A stretch of DNA of 64,000 nucleotides, taken from contig NZ_JBEPTK010000007.1 in assembly GCF_040549485.1 (NCBI RefSeq), forward strand, positions 124,001 through 188,000, in the 5' to 3' direction. How positions within the stretch are numbered: position 1 is the first letter of the stretch; the number at the start of each line of letters is the position of its first letter. This document shows positions 54,584 to 63,745 of the stretch, piece by piece. A program made the translations under genes and the position numbers. This DNA is from Constrictibacter sp. MBR-5. Lineage in GTDB: Bacteria > Pseudomonadota > Alphaproteobacteria > JAJUGE01. The notes beneath the pieces are model-generated. The model was not told the DNA's origin. It saw only the letters and a program-made list of their open reading frames with translations, and searched no databases.

Positions 54584-55746
54584 TCCGCCGGTTCCGCCAC
54601 GTTGCCGGCGCTGCCGGCGCGGCCGCCGCTGTCCACTTCCCTGAGGCGCGCATCGATCGACGTCCGCCGCCGGCCGAGCCAGAGATAGAGGCCGCTCCCC
54701 AGGATGACGATCGTGACGAGGTCGAGCACCGCCCAGAGGATCTTCATCGGCATGCCGCCATAGTCGCCGAAATGCAGTGGCTGCGAGAGGCGCAGGACGA
54801 GCATGTACCACGGCATCGAGGCCATCGCCGTCAGCTCGCCCGTCTGCGAATCGATCAGCGCCGGCGTCAGCAGCTGCTGGGTAGCGGGCGTGGCGCCGCG
54901 CAGCCAGACGGCATAGTGGTGGTTGCTGCTGAAGCGCACGCCGGGAAAGGCCACGAACTGTGGCCGCGTGCCGGGGGCGGCGGCCATCGCCGTCCGCACC
55001 GCGGCATCGACGGCGTCGAACCGCTCCGACGGCGGCTGCCCGGCATAGGGCGCCACCAGCGCCGTCAGCTGATCGCGCCGCCAGACGTCGACCAGCGGCG
55101 TCGACAGGGTGTTCACGACGCCGGTCAGGCCGACGACGCTCGCCCACATCAGCGTGACGATGCCCAGCACGTTGTGCAGGTCGAGCCATTTCAGCCGGCG
55201 GCTGCGCGAGGTGCGCACCGTGCCGAAGGCAATCTTGCGCATGAACGGCGCGTAGACGACGACGCCCGACACAATCGCGACGAAGAACAGAAAGCCCATG
55301 AAACCGAGGAACAGCTCGCCCGGCAGGCCCATGAACATGTCGACGTGGAGACGCAAGATCACGTGCATGATCCCTTCCTCCACGATGTTGCCGACGATCT
55401 CGGCCGTCCGGCGGTCGATCGGCGTGATGTGCATCTGGTCGACCGCGGCCGCCGCCGTCGGCCCCGTGGTGACGTTGACCACGGGGCGGTCGATATCGAA
55501 GCTCATGTAGAGCGGCCGCTCACCGGGATAGGCGAGGACCGCGGCGGCGACCATGTCGTCGAGCGACAGCAGTGGCGTGTCCGCCGGCAGGTCGGCAAGC
55601 GGCGGCTGCTCGTCGAGCAGCGCGTCGATCTCGTCGTGGAAGATCAGCGGCAGTCCGGTCAGGCACAGCATCAGCAGGAACACGGTGCAGACGAGGCTCG
55701 TCCACTTGTGGACGAGGTACCAAGCCTTGATCGCGCGGTTGGTCAT
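54580..55746 (-). CDS. PepSY-associated TM protein (siderophore-iron reductase type)
   Basis: 388 residues. Four membrane segments: one N-terminal (~10-33), a central pair around 130-165 and ~190-210, and one near the C-terminus (~345-370), with PepSY-type soluble loops between. LVHKWTSLVCTVFLLMLCLTGLPLIFHDE is the typical start; His residues next to membrane segments (H13, H160-type pairs) would bind heme. Family members (PiuB, FegB) help reduce ferric siderophores in the inner membrane. Next to a TonB receptor, 69 bases away. ATG 55746 is preferred over 55785. Confidence 0.9.
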   Translation of the reverse strand: MTNRAIKAWYLVHKWTSLVCTVFLLMLCLTGLPLIFHDEIDALLDEQPPLADLPADTPLLSLDDMVAAAVLAYPGERPLYMSFDIDRPVVNVTTGPTAAAAVDQMHITPIDRRTAEIVGNIVEEGIMHVILRLHVDMFMGLPGELFLGFMGFLFFVAIVSGVVVYAPFMRKIAFGTVRTSRSRRLKWLDLHNVLGIVTLMWASVVGLTGVVNTLSTPLVDVWRRDQLTALVAPYAGQPPSERFDAVDAAVRTAMAAAPGTRPQFVAFPGVRFSSNHHYAVWLRGATPATQQLLTPALIDSQTGELTAMASMPWYMLVLRLSQPLHFGDYGGMPMKILWAVLDLVTIVILGSGLYLWLGRRRTSIDARLREVDSGGRAGSAGNVAEPAE

Positions 55747-55815
55747 GTCGCGAGCCCTGCGGAGACGGCGGGTGCCGCGCCACACCGGAAAGGGGCGGCG
55801 CCGGTGCCTCGGAAC

Positions 55816-58059
55816 CTAGAAGTCGACGCCGACGGAGAGCTTCGCCGTAAGCGGCGCCCCCTGCGTCAGGTAGCCGTTGAACGCCGATGCCCAGTAGGCT
55901 TCGTTGGTGACGTTGAGGACGTTGGCGCGGATGACGACCGGGTGCTCGTCGACCTGGAGCGTGTAGCGCGCGCCGATGTCGAGCCGGGTCCAGCCGTCGA
56001 TCTTCTGCGTGTTGGCCGCGTTCGCATACTGGCTGCCCGTATGCAGCACCCGCGCGGAGACGGCGACATCGCGCAGGAACGGCAGATCCCAGTCGGCGCC
56101 GACGTTCAGCTGGTATTCCGGCACGCCGACGCCGTCATTGCCGTCGTTCGTCCCGCCCGCCGTCTTCTTCAGCACGGCATCGGTCAGCACCGCGCCGCCG
56201 AGCAGGCGGAGCCCGTCGATCGGCTCGCCGAACATCGTGAATTCCAGGCCCCGATGCCGTTGTTCGCCGTCGACGTCGTATTCGAGCGTGGTGGGATCGG
56301 TGAAGCCCACCGGCTGCTTGGTCTGGAACAATGCGACCGACAGTGCGAAGCGGCCGAGGTCCCACTTGCCGCCGACTTCGTATTGGACCGACTTGTAGGG
56401 GTCGAACATTTCACCCGCATTGATCGCGGTCAGTGGGGCTGTGGGCCCCTGGGTCAGCCCCTCGATTCGGTTCGCATAGAGCGAGATATCCTCGGTCGGC
56501 TTTACGACGATGCCGACGACCGGGGAGATCGCCTGCTGGTCGAACGTCTCGGTCTTGCTCCGCGTATTCCGGTCGTAGTTGCGCGCCTCGAGCCACTGCT
56601 GCCTCACGCCGAGGGTCAGCATCACCCGGTCGTCGAGGAAACCGAGCGTGTCGGACAGGTAGACGCTGTGCAGATCAACGCGGCTCACCTTCGGCAGGTC
56701 GCTGAAATCGCCGCCGCTGAACGTCGTGCCGGGACGCGGAAGCTTCTCCGGGTCGTCGAGGTCGAAGGCCTGACTCGAGCCGAAGGAGAAGGCGTTGCGA
56801 TTGGTCGTCCGCAGCACCGAGACGCCGGCATCGAAGCGGTGGATCACCGGTCCTGTCACGCCCTCGCCGCGCACCCCCGCCTGACCGCTGAGCGCCAGAT
56901 CCTCGCGCGGCACCGTCAGCCGCCCGACGGTGCCGTCGCCGTTCCGATCCACCGTCGGATTGGCATAGTCGCCGTCCTCGCGCATGTCGCGGATGCCGAA
57001 GGTGGCGTGTCCGGTGACGTTCGGCGCGAAGTCGTACTCGCCCGAGAGTTGTGCGAAGGTGTCGCGCATCTTGGAGAAGGACCAGTCCTGCGCGTAGCCC
57101 TCGTCCGCGTCCGGAACGTCGGGCACGCCGGGGCCCGAGAGGTTCACGACGGGGCGGCCATTATCGACGCGCTGGCGCTGATATCCCACGTCGAGCGTCA
57201 CCCGTGCGTCCTCGCCGCGCCAGTCGAGGCCGAGACCGAGGAGGGTCAGCGCCCGGGTCTCGTCCTCGATGGCGGTTTCGCCGTCGCGATAGGCAGCGTT
57301 CACCCGCGCGCCGAACTGATTGTCGGCGCCGAAGCGGCGGCCGATGTCCGCGGCCGCACCAAAGCGCGAATCCTGCGCCCAGCTGCCGGTGAAGCGAGTC
57401 AGCGGCGCGTCGCCGGCCCGTTTCGGGACAAGATTGATGCTGCCGCCGATCCCGCCGCCCGACGGGGCGATGCCGTTCAGGAACGCGTTGGCGCCGCGCA
57501 GCAGTTCGACGCGCTCGTAGAACTCGGTCGCGATGATCTGGCGCGGCGCGATGCCGTACAGGCCGTTGATCGCGATGTCCTCGCCCGTCACCGGGAAGCC
57601 GCGGATGACGAACTGCTCGCCGAAATTGCCGAAGGTGTTGGTCGTCCGCACAGACGGATCGTTCGCCAGGACGTCGGCGATCGTCTCGGCCTGCTGATTG
57701 CGGATCAGTTCCTCGGTATAGCCGGTGACCTGGAACGGCACGTCCATCATGTCGCGATTGCCGAGCGCGCCGAGGCGTCCGCCGCGGGACACCTGCCCGC
57801 CGGCATAGGCCGGTGGCGTCGTTCCGATCGACGCCGTCGGCGGCGGTCCGGCAACGGCTTCGACCGAAATCGGGGCGAGAACGGCCGTCGCGGGATCCGC
57901 GGGTCGATCATCGCCGGCTGTCGGGACACCCCCCGTCTGCGCGTTGGCCGGCACCGCCCCGGCCAGCGTCGCGATCACCGCGCCGGCAGCGGCCGTCGTC
58001 CACAGCCGAGCCGAGCCGCCCCGCCGTCCTTCTGTTCGCCCCGTATGGCCACTCGACAT
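55816..58059 (-). CDS. TonB-dependent siderophore receptor
   Basis: 747 residues. Signal peptide ending in NAQ, a TonB-box-like stretch (PISVEAVA), plug domain (NRDMMDVPFQVTGYTEELIRN; EQFVIRGFPVTG; VELLRGANAFLNG) and a ~22-strand barrel ending in LSVGVDF with C-terminal Phe. The plug family (TIGR01783) takes up ferric siderophores, mostly hydroxamates or catechols. Translation from ATG 58059 with GGGGGCGGATCGG upstream; a TTG at 58077 is possible. The downstream PepSY gene supports iron uptake. Confidence 0.95.
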   Translation of the reverse strand: MSSGHTGRTEGRRGGSARLWTTAAAGAVIATLAGAVPANAQTGGVPTAGDDRPADPATAVLAPISVEAVAGPPPTASIGTTPPAYAGGQVSRGGRLGALGNRDMMDVPFQVTGYTEELIRNQQAETIADVLANDPSVRTTNTFGNFGEQFVIRGFPVTGEDIAINGLYGIAPRQIIATEFYERVELLRGANAFLNGIAPSGGGIGGSINLVPKRAGDAPLTRFTGSWAQDSRFGAAADIGRRFGADNQFGARVNAAYRDGETAIEDETRALTLLGLGLDWRGEDARVTLDVGYQRQRVDNGRPVVNLSGPGVPDVPDADEGYAQDWSFSKMRDTFAQLSGEYDFAPNVTGHATFGIRDMREDGDYANPTVDRNGDGTVGRLTVPREDLALSGQAGVRGEGVTGPVIHRFDAGVSVLRTTNRNAFSFGSSQAFDLDDPEKLPRPGTTFSGGDFSDLPKVSRVDLHSVYLSDTLGFLDDRVMLTLGVRQQWLEARNYDRNTRSKTETFDQQAISPVVGIVVKPTEDISLYANRIEGLTQGPTAPLTAINAGEMFDPYKSVQYEVGGKWDLGRFALSVALFQTKQPVGFTDPTTLEYDVDGEQRHRGLEFTMFGEPIDGLRLLGGAVLTDAVLKKTAGGTNDGNDGVGVPEYQLNVGADWDLPFLRDVAVSARVLHTGSQYANAANTQKIDGWTRLDIGARYTLQVDEHPVVIRANVLNVTNEAYWASAFNGYLTQGAPLTAKLSVGVDF

Positions 58060-58093
58060 TTTCCGATCCGCCCCCAACCGTGCTCGAAAAGTT

Positions 58094-58118
58094 GTTGCGA
58101 TGCGATCTCAATCGCAAC
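58094..58118 (-). promoter_or_regulatory. Candidate iron-regulator operator of the TonB receptor
   Basis: GTTGCGAT (58094-58101) and ATCGCAAC (58111-58118) form a perfect 8-bp inverted repeat; on the minus strand a nested TGCGAT-TGAG-ATCGCA is also visible. It lies 35 bases before the receptor start. A Fur- or Irr-like regulator is likely, but the site does not match a fixed consensus. Confidence 0.45.
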
Positions 58119-58267
58119 GCGCGGCCGGAACCTAGAGGATGTGCGAACAACTCGCAATCGCGACGATCGCAGGCAGACGGGCGCAGTCGACCGGCCATTG
58201 ATCGGCCGCCTTTGGCGTATGATCCTGAAGCGGGACACGCGCGCCGGGCGCACAGCGGGAGCGGCAG

Positions 58268-59143
58268 ATGGACAAGGTGGTCGCCTGCATCGACGGATCC
58301 GCCTACTCGCACAGCGTCTGCGACCACGCCGCTTGGGCGGCCGCCAGGTCCGGGGCACCGCTGCAGCTGGTCCATGTGCTGGGGCGGCGCGAGATCTCGA
58401 CGCTGCCCACGGACTTCAGCGGCAGCCTGGGCGCGGGTGCCCAGGAGATGCTGCTGACGGAGCTCGCCGCCCTCGACGAGCAGAAGGCGAAGCTCGCCCA
58501 TGCCCGCGCCGGCCTGATCCTGGACGAGGCCAAGGCGCGCATCGCGGCACAGGCCCTGCCGGAGGCAGGGTTCGATCGGCCGTCGGTGACGACGGCGCTG
58601 CGCAGCGGCGACATCGTCGAGACCCTGGCGGAGATCGAGGAGCAGGCCAGCCTGCTCGTGATCGGCAAGCGGGGCGAGGCGGCCGACTTCGCCAAGCTGC
58701 ATCTCGGCTCCAACCTGGAGCGGATTGCCCGTGCGAGCCGACGGCCGATCCTGGTGGCGTCGCGCGCGTTCCACCCGATCCGCCGGTTCCTGATCGCCTT
58801 CGACGGCGGGCCGAGTGCGATCAAGGCGGTCGAGTACATCGCCGCCGGGCCGCTCCTGCGCGGCCTGCGCTGTACGATCCTGCTCGCCGGGTCCACCGAG
58901 AGCGAGGCGCGGCGGCAACTGGACGCCGCCGCCGCCCGGCTACGCGGGGCAGGCTTCGACGTGGTCGCGGCGGTGGAGCCCGGCTATCCCGAGGAGGTGA
59001 TCGCGGCGCGCGTCGACGATGGCGGTGCCGACCTGCTGGTCATGGGCGCCTACGGCCATTCGCGCATCCGCCACCTGATCATCGGCAGCACCACGACCGA
59101 GATGGTGCGCTCGTGCCGAATCCCCGTCCTGATGTTCCGGTGA
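58268..59143 (+). CDS. Two-domain universal stress protein
   Basis: 291 residues, two UspA domains in tandem (~1-150 and ~155-291). Second half ends in GAYGHSRIRHLIIGSTTTEMVRSCRIPVLM, matching the ATP-binding G-x2-G-x9-G-S/T loop; the first half has GKRGEAADFAKLHLGSNLERI. Such tandem Usps are usually induced by anoxia or starvation. It converges on the FNR-like regulator gene (16 bases between stops). Confidence 0.92.
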   Translation: MDKVVACIDGSAYSHSVCDHAAWAAARSGAPLQLVHVLGRREISTLPTDFSGSLGAGAQEMLLTELAALDEQKAKLAHARAGLILDEAKARIAAQALPEAGFDRPSVTTALRSGDIVETLAEIEEQASLLVIGKRGEAADFAKLHLGSNLERIARASRRPILVASRAFHPIRRFLIAFDGGPSAIKAVEYIAAGPLLRGLRCTILLAGSTESEARRQLDAAAARLRGAGFDVVAAVEPGYPEEVIAARVDDGGADLLVMGAYGHSRIRHLIIGSTTTEMVRSCRIPVLMFR

Positions 59144-59159
59144 AGGACGCCAGCGTGCG

Positions 59160-59852
59160 TCACATGCCCTCCGCGAAGGCCCTGAGCCGCTCGTGGTCCG
59201 GGATGACCATCTCTCCCGACTGAACCTCCATGAGACCTTCGTTCCGCAACTGCGCGAACATGCGCGTGACGTGGACGCGAGAGATCCCCAGAAGGTCGGC
59301 CACGATCTCCTGCGTCACCGGCCAGTCCAAGCGGTTGCCCCGGACCATCCCACGCTCGCTCAGCCGGCGGCGGACATCCAGCACCATGGCCGCGATGGCC
59401 TGCGCGGCCGACCGCGCGCCGAGGTCGACGATCCGGTTCCCCGCATCGCGCAGCGTCTGCAGCAGCGACCTGACCAACCGCGCCTGAGCCGCCGGGTGCC
59501 GCGATAGAATCTCCTGGATCGTGGCGGCGGAATAGCCGCACAGCACGACTGGCGTAATGCTCCGCACCGAGCAGGTGGTCTCGCGCCCCACCAGGAGTTC
59601 GAGGTTCACGATGTCGCCCGGCAGGACGAAGTCGAGGATCTGCCGGCGGCCCCCCGGTGCCTGCCGGTAGGCGATGGCCCACCCGGACCGGAGGGTGTAG
59701 ATCGACGATCCATCGGTGCACGCCGTCGTGATCGTCGACCGCGCGGGCAGGCGCCGGACAACGCCGCGCTGCCGCTCCAGGTCGAGCGTACACCCGTAGA
59801 AGGCGATGTCCCGCACCGGACATTCGCCACACCCGAACATCGGTCGCTTCAC
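59160..59852 (-). CDS. FNR-like Crp family regulator with four conserved Cys
   Basis: 230 residues from GTG 59852, chosen because GGGAGG lies nine bases upstream. C8, C11 and C21 sit in the N-terminal FGCGECPVRDIAFYGC, and a fourth Cys is in TTCSVRS (C94). This layout resembles FNR-type 4Fe-4S ligands (normally C-x2-C-x5/7-C), with a longer spacing (x9). Cyclic-nucleotide-type domain follows, then an HTH with recognition helix ISRVHVTRMFAQL. Likely an oxygen- or NO-sensing regulator; adjacent usp fits. Confidence 0.9.
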   Translation of the reverse strand: MKRPMFGCGECPVRDIAFYGCTLDLERQRGVVRRLPARSTITTACTDGSSIYTLRSGWAIAYRQAPGGRRQILDFVLPGDIVNLELLVGRETTCSVRSITPVVLCGYSAATIQEILSRHPAAQARLVRSLLQTLRDAGNRIVDLGARSAAQAIAAMVLDVRRRLSERGMVRGNRLDWPVTQEIVADLLGISRVHVTRMFAQLRNEGLMEVQSGEMVIPDHERLRAFAEGM

Positions 59853-60225
59853 CGCTTCACGCCTCCCAGACGGGCCGGGCATGGCGAAACGCGCGAACAG
59901 GCTCGGCGGCGTCCATCATCCCGCGTCATGGCTACGGCGCCGTGCCGGCCCCAGGAGCACACGCATAGACGATCCCGCGGCCGCGGCCGGTAACATAGAT
60001 TACTTAATTGCGGCATTTATCTCTCAAGCATTGCGCCCGCCAATATTGAGCGGCGCGCGCCAATGCTGGTAATTTCGGCAAATGATACAGTCGTTGCACA
60101 GGGCGAGGGCCGCGCCACAGCGTCGCGGGGAGGGCCGCAGTGCACCCGCAGTCGGAACAACGGCCACGGCCTCCTGCCGCACGCAGACATGGCCCGCCGT
60201 CCATAATGGTCGTCCCTAGACAGCG
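59853..60225. other. Intergenic region with AT-rich segment
   Basis: About 370 bases between the FNR-like gene and the histidine kinase. The part ~59990-60090 is AT-richer than the rest and holds an imperfect stem, AGCATTGCGC (60028-60037) with GCGCCAATGCT (60057-60067). It probably includes the promoters of both divergent genes; no clear -35/-10 pair or FNR box (TTGAT-N4-ATCAA) was found. Confidence 0.4.
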
Positions 60226-61818
60226 ATGAGTTCCGACCGGGCCGAGAGGCCGCTCCCTTCCGGCGGTCGTTCGTCGAACCACGACCCAGACGCAGGCGTC
60301 GACACCATCGAGTGTTTTTTTCGGGCGGTGGTCGAGGCCGTGTCGGAAGGCGTGCTCGCCGTAACCCGCGGCGGCGCGATCCGCTATCTCAATCCCGCCG
60401 CCGAGGCCATCTTCGACGCCGGAAAGAGCGCCTATCTCGGCCTGCCGATCGAGGTTCTGCTTCCGCCGACCGATCGCCGCCGGCGGCCTGTCTCTGCGGC
60501 CGTCGTCCGCTGGCTGCGACGGCGGCGTGCGGCGGATATCGACATCGTCGTCGGCTCCGGGCAACTCGTGCCCGTTGCGGTCAATGCCGTCGATGCCGTG
60601 GTCGGCGGCGAGACGCTCCTGGTGTTGACGCTGCGGATCATCACGATCCGGCGGGCCGCGGAGCGGAAGGTGCGGGAGTCGGAGGCCCGGCTCGCGCGGC
60701 TTCTCGACATCGCCGACGACGCCATCGTTTCGGCCGACTCCCGGCATAGGATCACGCTGTTCAACAAGGGGGCCGAGCGCATTTTCGGCTTCACGGCGGA
60801 AGAGGTGCTGGGCCGTGGACTGGAGATGCTCCTGCCGGTGGAGATCCGGCACGATCACGCGGGATGGATGCAGGCATTCGCCTTCGCGCCGGTGCCTTCC
60901 CGCATGATGGGCGAGCGCGCGGAGGTTATCGGACGGCGCAAGGACGGCAGCCACTTTCCTGCCGAGGCGTCGATCTCCCACTTCACCCAGGGCGGGGCCA
61001 CCACGTTCACCGCCGTCCTGCGGGATATCGGCACGCGCAAGCAGACCGAGGAAAAGCTGCGCGCCGCCACCGCCGAGGCCGAGCGCGCCAACCGCGCCAA
61101 GTCCGATTTCCTCGCGGGCATGAGCCACGAACTGCGGACGCCTCTCAATGCGATCATCGGCTTCGCCGACATGATCCGGACGGAGACGATGGGCCCGGTG
61201 GCCAACACAATCTACCTGTCCTATGCCACCGACATCCTCACATCGGGCCAGCATCTGCTCGACATGATCAACGACATCCTCGACTTCATGAAGATCGACG
61301 CCGGCAAACTCGTCCTGCAGTGGGCTGATCTAGACGTGCGCAGCGAGGTCGAGACATGCCTGCGCATGATGCGTCCCAGCATGGCGAAGGCGGGCTTGCA
61401 TACGACGGCGTCGTTCGCGCCGGATGTGCATGTGCTCCGGGGCGATGCGAAGCGCTTCAAGCAGATCCTGCTGAACCTCCTCTCCAACGCGGTCAAGTTC
61501 ACGCCCGCTGGCGGCAGCGTCACCATCGCCGCCGAAATTGGGGAGAACGGAGACCTGCTGCTGACCGTGCGCGACACCGGCATCGGCATCGCCGCCGAGG
61601 ATCTGGCGACCGTGATGGAGCCGTTCCGCCAGGTGCCGCACGCCCTGGCGCGCGACAAGGAGGGGACTGGGCTCGGGCTGCCGTTGACCAAGCGGCTGGT
61701 GGAGATGCACGGCGGCAGCCTCGTCCTGGAGAGCGCCGCGGATGCCGGAACCACGGTCACGCTCCGCTTCCCGGGTATCGAGCGCTGGTCGACGGCGGTC
61801 GATCGCAACGCCGGCTGA
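60226..61818 (+). CDS. PAS-PAS sensor histidine kinase
   Basis: 530 residues, no membrane segment. Two PAS domains (~28-140 and ~155-275), a linker helix, HisKA with H301 in MSHELRTPLN, and HATPase with NLLSNAVKFTP, DTGIGI and GTGLGLPLTK. Soluble hybrid-free kinase; no receiver domain and no response regulator gene next to it. It may sense redox or light through PAS cofactors; none can be read. A typical oxygen/energy sensor arrangement next to an FNR-like gene. Confidence 0.9.
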   Translation: MSSDRAERPLPSGGRSSNHDPDAGVDTIECFFRAVVEAVSEGVLAVTRGGAIRYLNPAAEAIFDAGKSAYLGLPIEVLLPPTDRRRRPVSAAVVRWLRRRRAADIDIVVGSGQLVPVAVNAVDAVVGGETLLVLTLRIITIRRAAERKVRESEARLARLLDIADDAIVSADSRHRITLFNKGAERIFGFTAEEVLGRGLEMLLPVEIRHDHAGWMQAFAFAPVPSRMMGERAEVIGRRKDGSHFPAEASISHFTQGGATTFTAVLRDIGTRKQTEEKLRAATAEAERANRAKSDFLAGMSHELRTPLNAIIGFADMIRTETMGPVANTIYLSYATDILTSGQHLLDMINDILDFMKIDAGKLVLQWADLDVRSEVETCLRMMRPSMAKAGLHTTASFAPDVHVLRGDAKRFKQILLNLLSNAVKFTPAGGSVTIAAEIGENGDLLLTVRDTGIGIAAEDLATVMEPFRQVPHALARDKEGTGLGLPLTKRLVEMHGGSLVLESAADAGTTVTLRFPGIERWSTAVDRNAG

Positions 61819-61886
61819 ACCGCCGCGCACGATTCCTCCGGCGGCCGCGCTGGCCGCGCTCCCGCGCCTCGCCTAAAGTGTGGCGC

Positions 61887-63449
61887 GTGGGTTCGGTCGA
61901 GGGGCTGACGGTGGACGAGGACGGCAGGATCTTCATCGGCGGTGCTGAACTCCCGCAATATCTGGATCTGCGCCGCGCGAACCGGCACGGCCTGATCACC
62001 GGCGCCACCGGCACCGGCAAGACAGTCACGCTTCAGGTGTTCGCCGAGGGTTTCTCCAACGCCGGCGTGCCGGTGTTCGTGACCGACATCAAGGGCGACC
62101 TGTCCGGCATCGCCACCCAGGGCGAGCCGCGCGATTTCCTCGCCGCCCGCGCCGCCGCGATCGGCATGGCGCACTACGCCCACGACCGCTTTCCGGCGGT
62201 GCCGCTCGACCTGTTCGGCGACCAGGGACATCCGGTCCGCGCGACGGTCTCGGAGATGGGGCCCCTGCTCCTCGCCCGGCTGATGAACTTGACGGATGCG
62301 CAGGAGGGCGCCCTCAACATCGCCTTCCGCATCGCCGACGAACAGGGGATGCTGCTGCTCGACCTGAAGGACCTCCAGGCGATGCTGGCGCACATCGCGG
62401 AGAACGCGTCGGTCCTGACCACGCGCTACGGCAATGTGTCGAAGGCGACCGTCGGTGCGATCCAGCGCCGCCTGCTGGTGCTGGAGCAGCAGGGCGGCGA
62501 CCGGTTCTTCGGCGAGCCCGCCTTCGAGATCGGCGACCTGATGCGCACGACCCGCGACGGACGCGGCTATGTCTCGATCCTGGCCGCCGATCGGCTGATG
62601 CAGAGCCCGCGCCTGTACGCCACCTTCCTGCTGTGGCTGCTGTCCGAACTGTTCGAGGCCCTGCCTGAGGTCGGCGACCCGGAGCGGCCGAAGCTGGTCT
62701 TCTTCTTCGACGAGGCGCACCTGCTGTTCGACGAGGCGCCGGACGCGCTGGTCGACAAGGTGGAGCAGGTGGTCCGGCTGATCCGCTCCAAGGGCGTCGG
62801 CGTCTATTTCGTCACGCAGAACCCGCTCGACGTTCCCGACGCCGTGTCGGCCCAGCTCGGCAACCGCATACAGCACGCCCTGCGCGCCTATACGCCGCGC
62901 GAACAGAAGGCCGTGCGTGCCGCGGCGGAAACCTTCCGGCCGAACCCCGCCTTCAAGACGGTGGACGTGATCGGCGCCCTGGAGGTCGGCGAGGCGCTGG
63001 TCTCGACGCTCGACGGCAAGGGCGTCCCCTCGATGGTCCAGCGCACGCTGATCCGGCCGCCCGCCGCGCGCCTCGGCCCGCTCTCACCGTCCGAACGGCG
63101 CGGCCTGATCGACAACAGTCCACTCGCTGGCCACTACGACACGCCGGTCGACCGCGACTCGGCCTTCGAGATGCTGCAGCAGCGCGCCGCCGCGGCCCTG
63201 ACCGAGAAACCGCCGGCCGAAGCCGGCGGGATCGGCGATTTCCTGGGCTCGATCTTCGGCACCGGTGCCGGCCGCAGCCGTCCCCTGACCGCCGGCCAGC
63301 GCGTCGCGCGCGACGTCACCCGCACCGTGGCGAACCGCATCGCCGGACAGGTCGCCGCGAATGTCGGCCGCAGCATCGCCGGCTCGATGGGCAGTTCGAT
63401 CGGCCGCGCCCTCGTCCGCGGCGTGCTGGGCAGCATGCTGCGGCGCTGA
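61887..63449 (+). CDS. HerA-like ATPase of the DUF853 family
   Basis: 520 residues from a GTG at 61887 (another GTG at 61878 is possible). Walker A ITGATGTGKTVTLQ, Walker B LVFFFDEAHLLFDEAPDAL and FVTQNPLDVP (sensor) are typical of the DUF853/HerA-FtsK ATPases. The C-terminal ~120 residues have low-complexity Ala/Gly/Arg. Function unknown; perhaps DNA or protein translocation. The start is in unconserved sequence, so the N-terminus is approximate. Confidence 0.88.
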   Translation: MGSVEGLTVDEDGRIFIGGAELPQYLDLRRANRHGLITGATGTGKTVTLQVFAEGFSNAGVPVFVTDIKGDLSGIATQGEPRDFLAARAAAIGMAHYAHDRFPAVPLDLFGDQGHPVRATVSEMGPLLLARLMNLTDAQEGALNIAFRIADEQGMLLLDLKDLQAMLAHIAENASVLTTRYGNVSKATVGAIQRRLLVLEQQGGDRFFGEPAFEIGDLMRTTRDGRGYVSILAADRLMQSPRLYATFLLWLLSELFEALPEVGDPERPKLVFFFDEAHLLFDEAPDALVDKVEQVVRLIRSKGVGVYFVTQNPLDVPDAVSAQLGNRIQHALRAYTPREQKAVRAAAETFRPNPAFKTVDVIGALEVGEALVSTLDGKGVPSMVQRTLIRPPAARLGPLSPSERRGLIDNSPLAGHYDTPVDRDSAFEMLQQRAAAALTEKPPAEAGGIGDFLGSIFGTGAGRSRPLTAGQRVARDVTRTVANRIAGQVAANVGRSIAGSMGSSIGRALVRGVLGSMLRR

Positions 63450-63478
63450 ACGGGATCCATCGAGGGAGGAACGAACCG

Positions 63479-63724
63479 ATGCTTCAGATCCGGCCCAACT
63501 GCGAATGCTGCGACACCGATCTGCCGCCGGCATCCGCCGATGCGATGATCTGTTCCTTCGAATGCACCTTCTGCCGGGCATGTGCCGACGAACGCCTCCA
63601 CGGTCGCTGCCCGAACTGCGGCGGCGGCCTCGTCGCGCGTCCCATCCGGCCGGAGGCGCTTCTCGCCAAATATCCCGCCTCGACCGAGCGGATCCTCAAG
63701 CCCGAGAAGTGCGGCGCCGCGTGA
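63479..63724 (+). CDS. DUF1272 zinc-ribbon protein
   Basis: 81 residues. Cys pairs CECC, CSFECTFCRAC and CPNC would bind two zinc ions; the order fits DUF1272. The role is unknown. Its start is 29 bases after the DUF853 gene, with GAGGGAGG upstream, so they may be co-transcribed. Confidence 0.9.
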   Translation: MLQIRPNCECCDTDLPPASADAMICSFECTFCRACADERLHGRCPNCGGGLVARPIRPEALLAKYPASTERILKPEKCGAA

Positions 63725-63745
63725 CCGCACCGGCTACCGCACGCG

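Noticed and set aside
58060-58267. Cobalamin riboswitch before the TonB receptor
   Set aside because: No B12-box-like sequence was found; the inverted repeat and the siderophore-type plug point to iron control.
54772-59223. Long open frame (over 1400 codons) antisense to the PepSY and TonB receptor genes and running into usp
   Set aside because: Same reason: composition artefact of GC-rich DNA opposite well supported genes.
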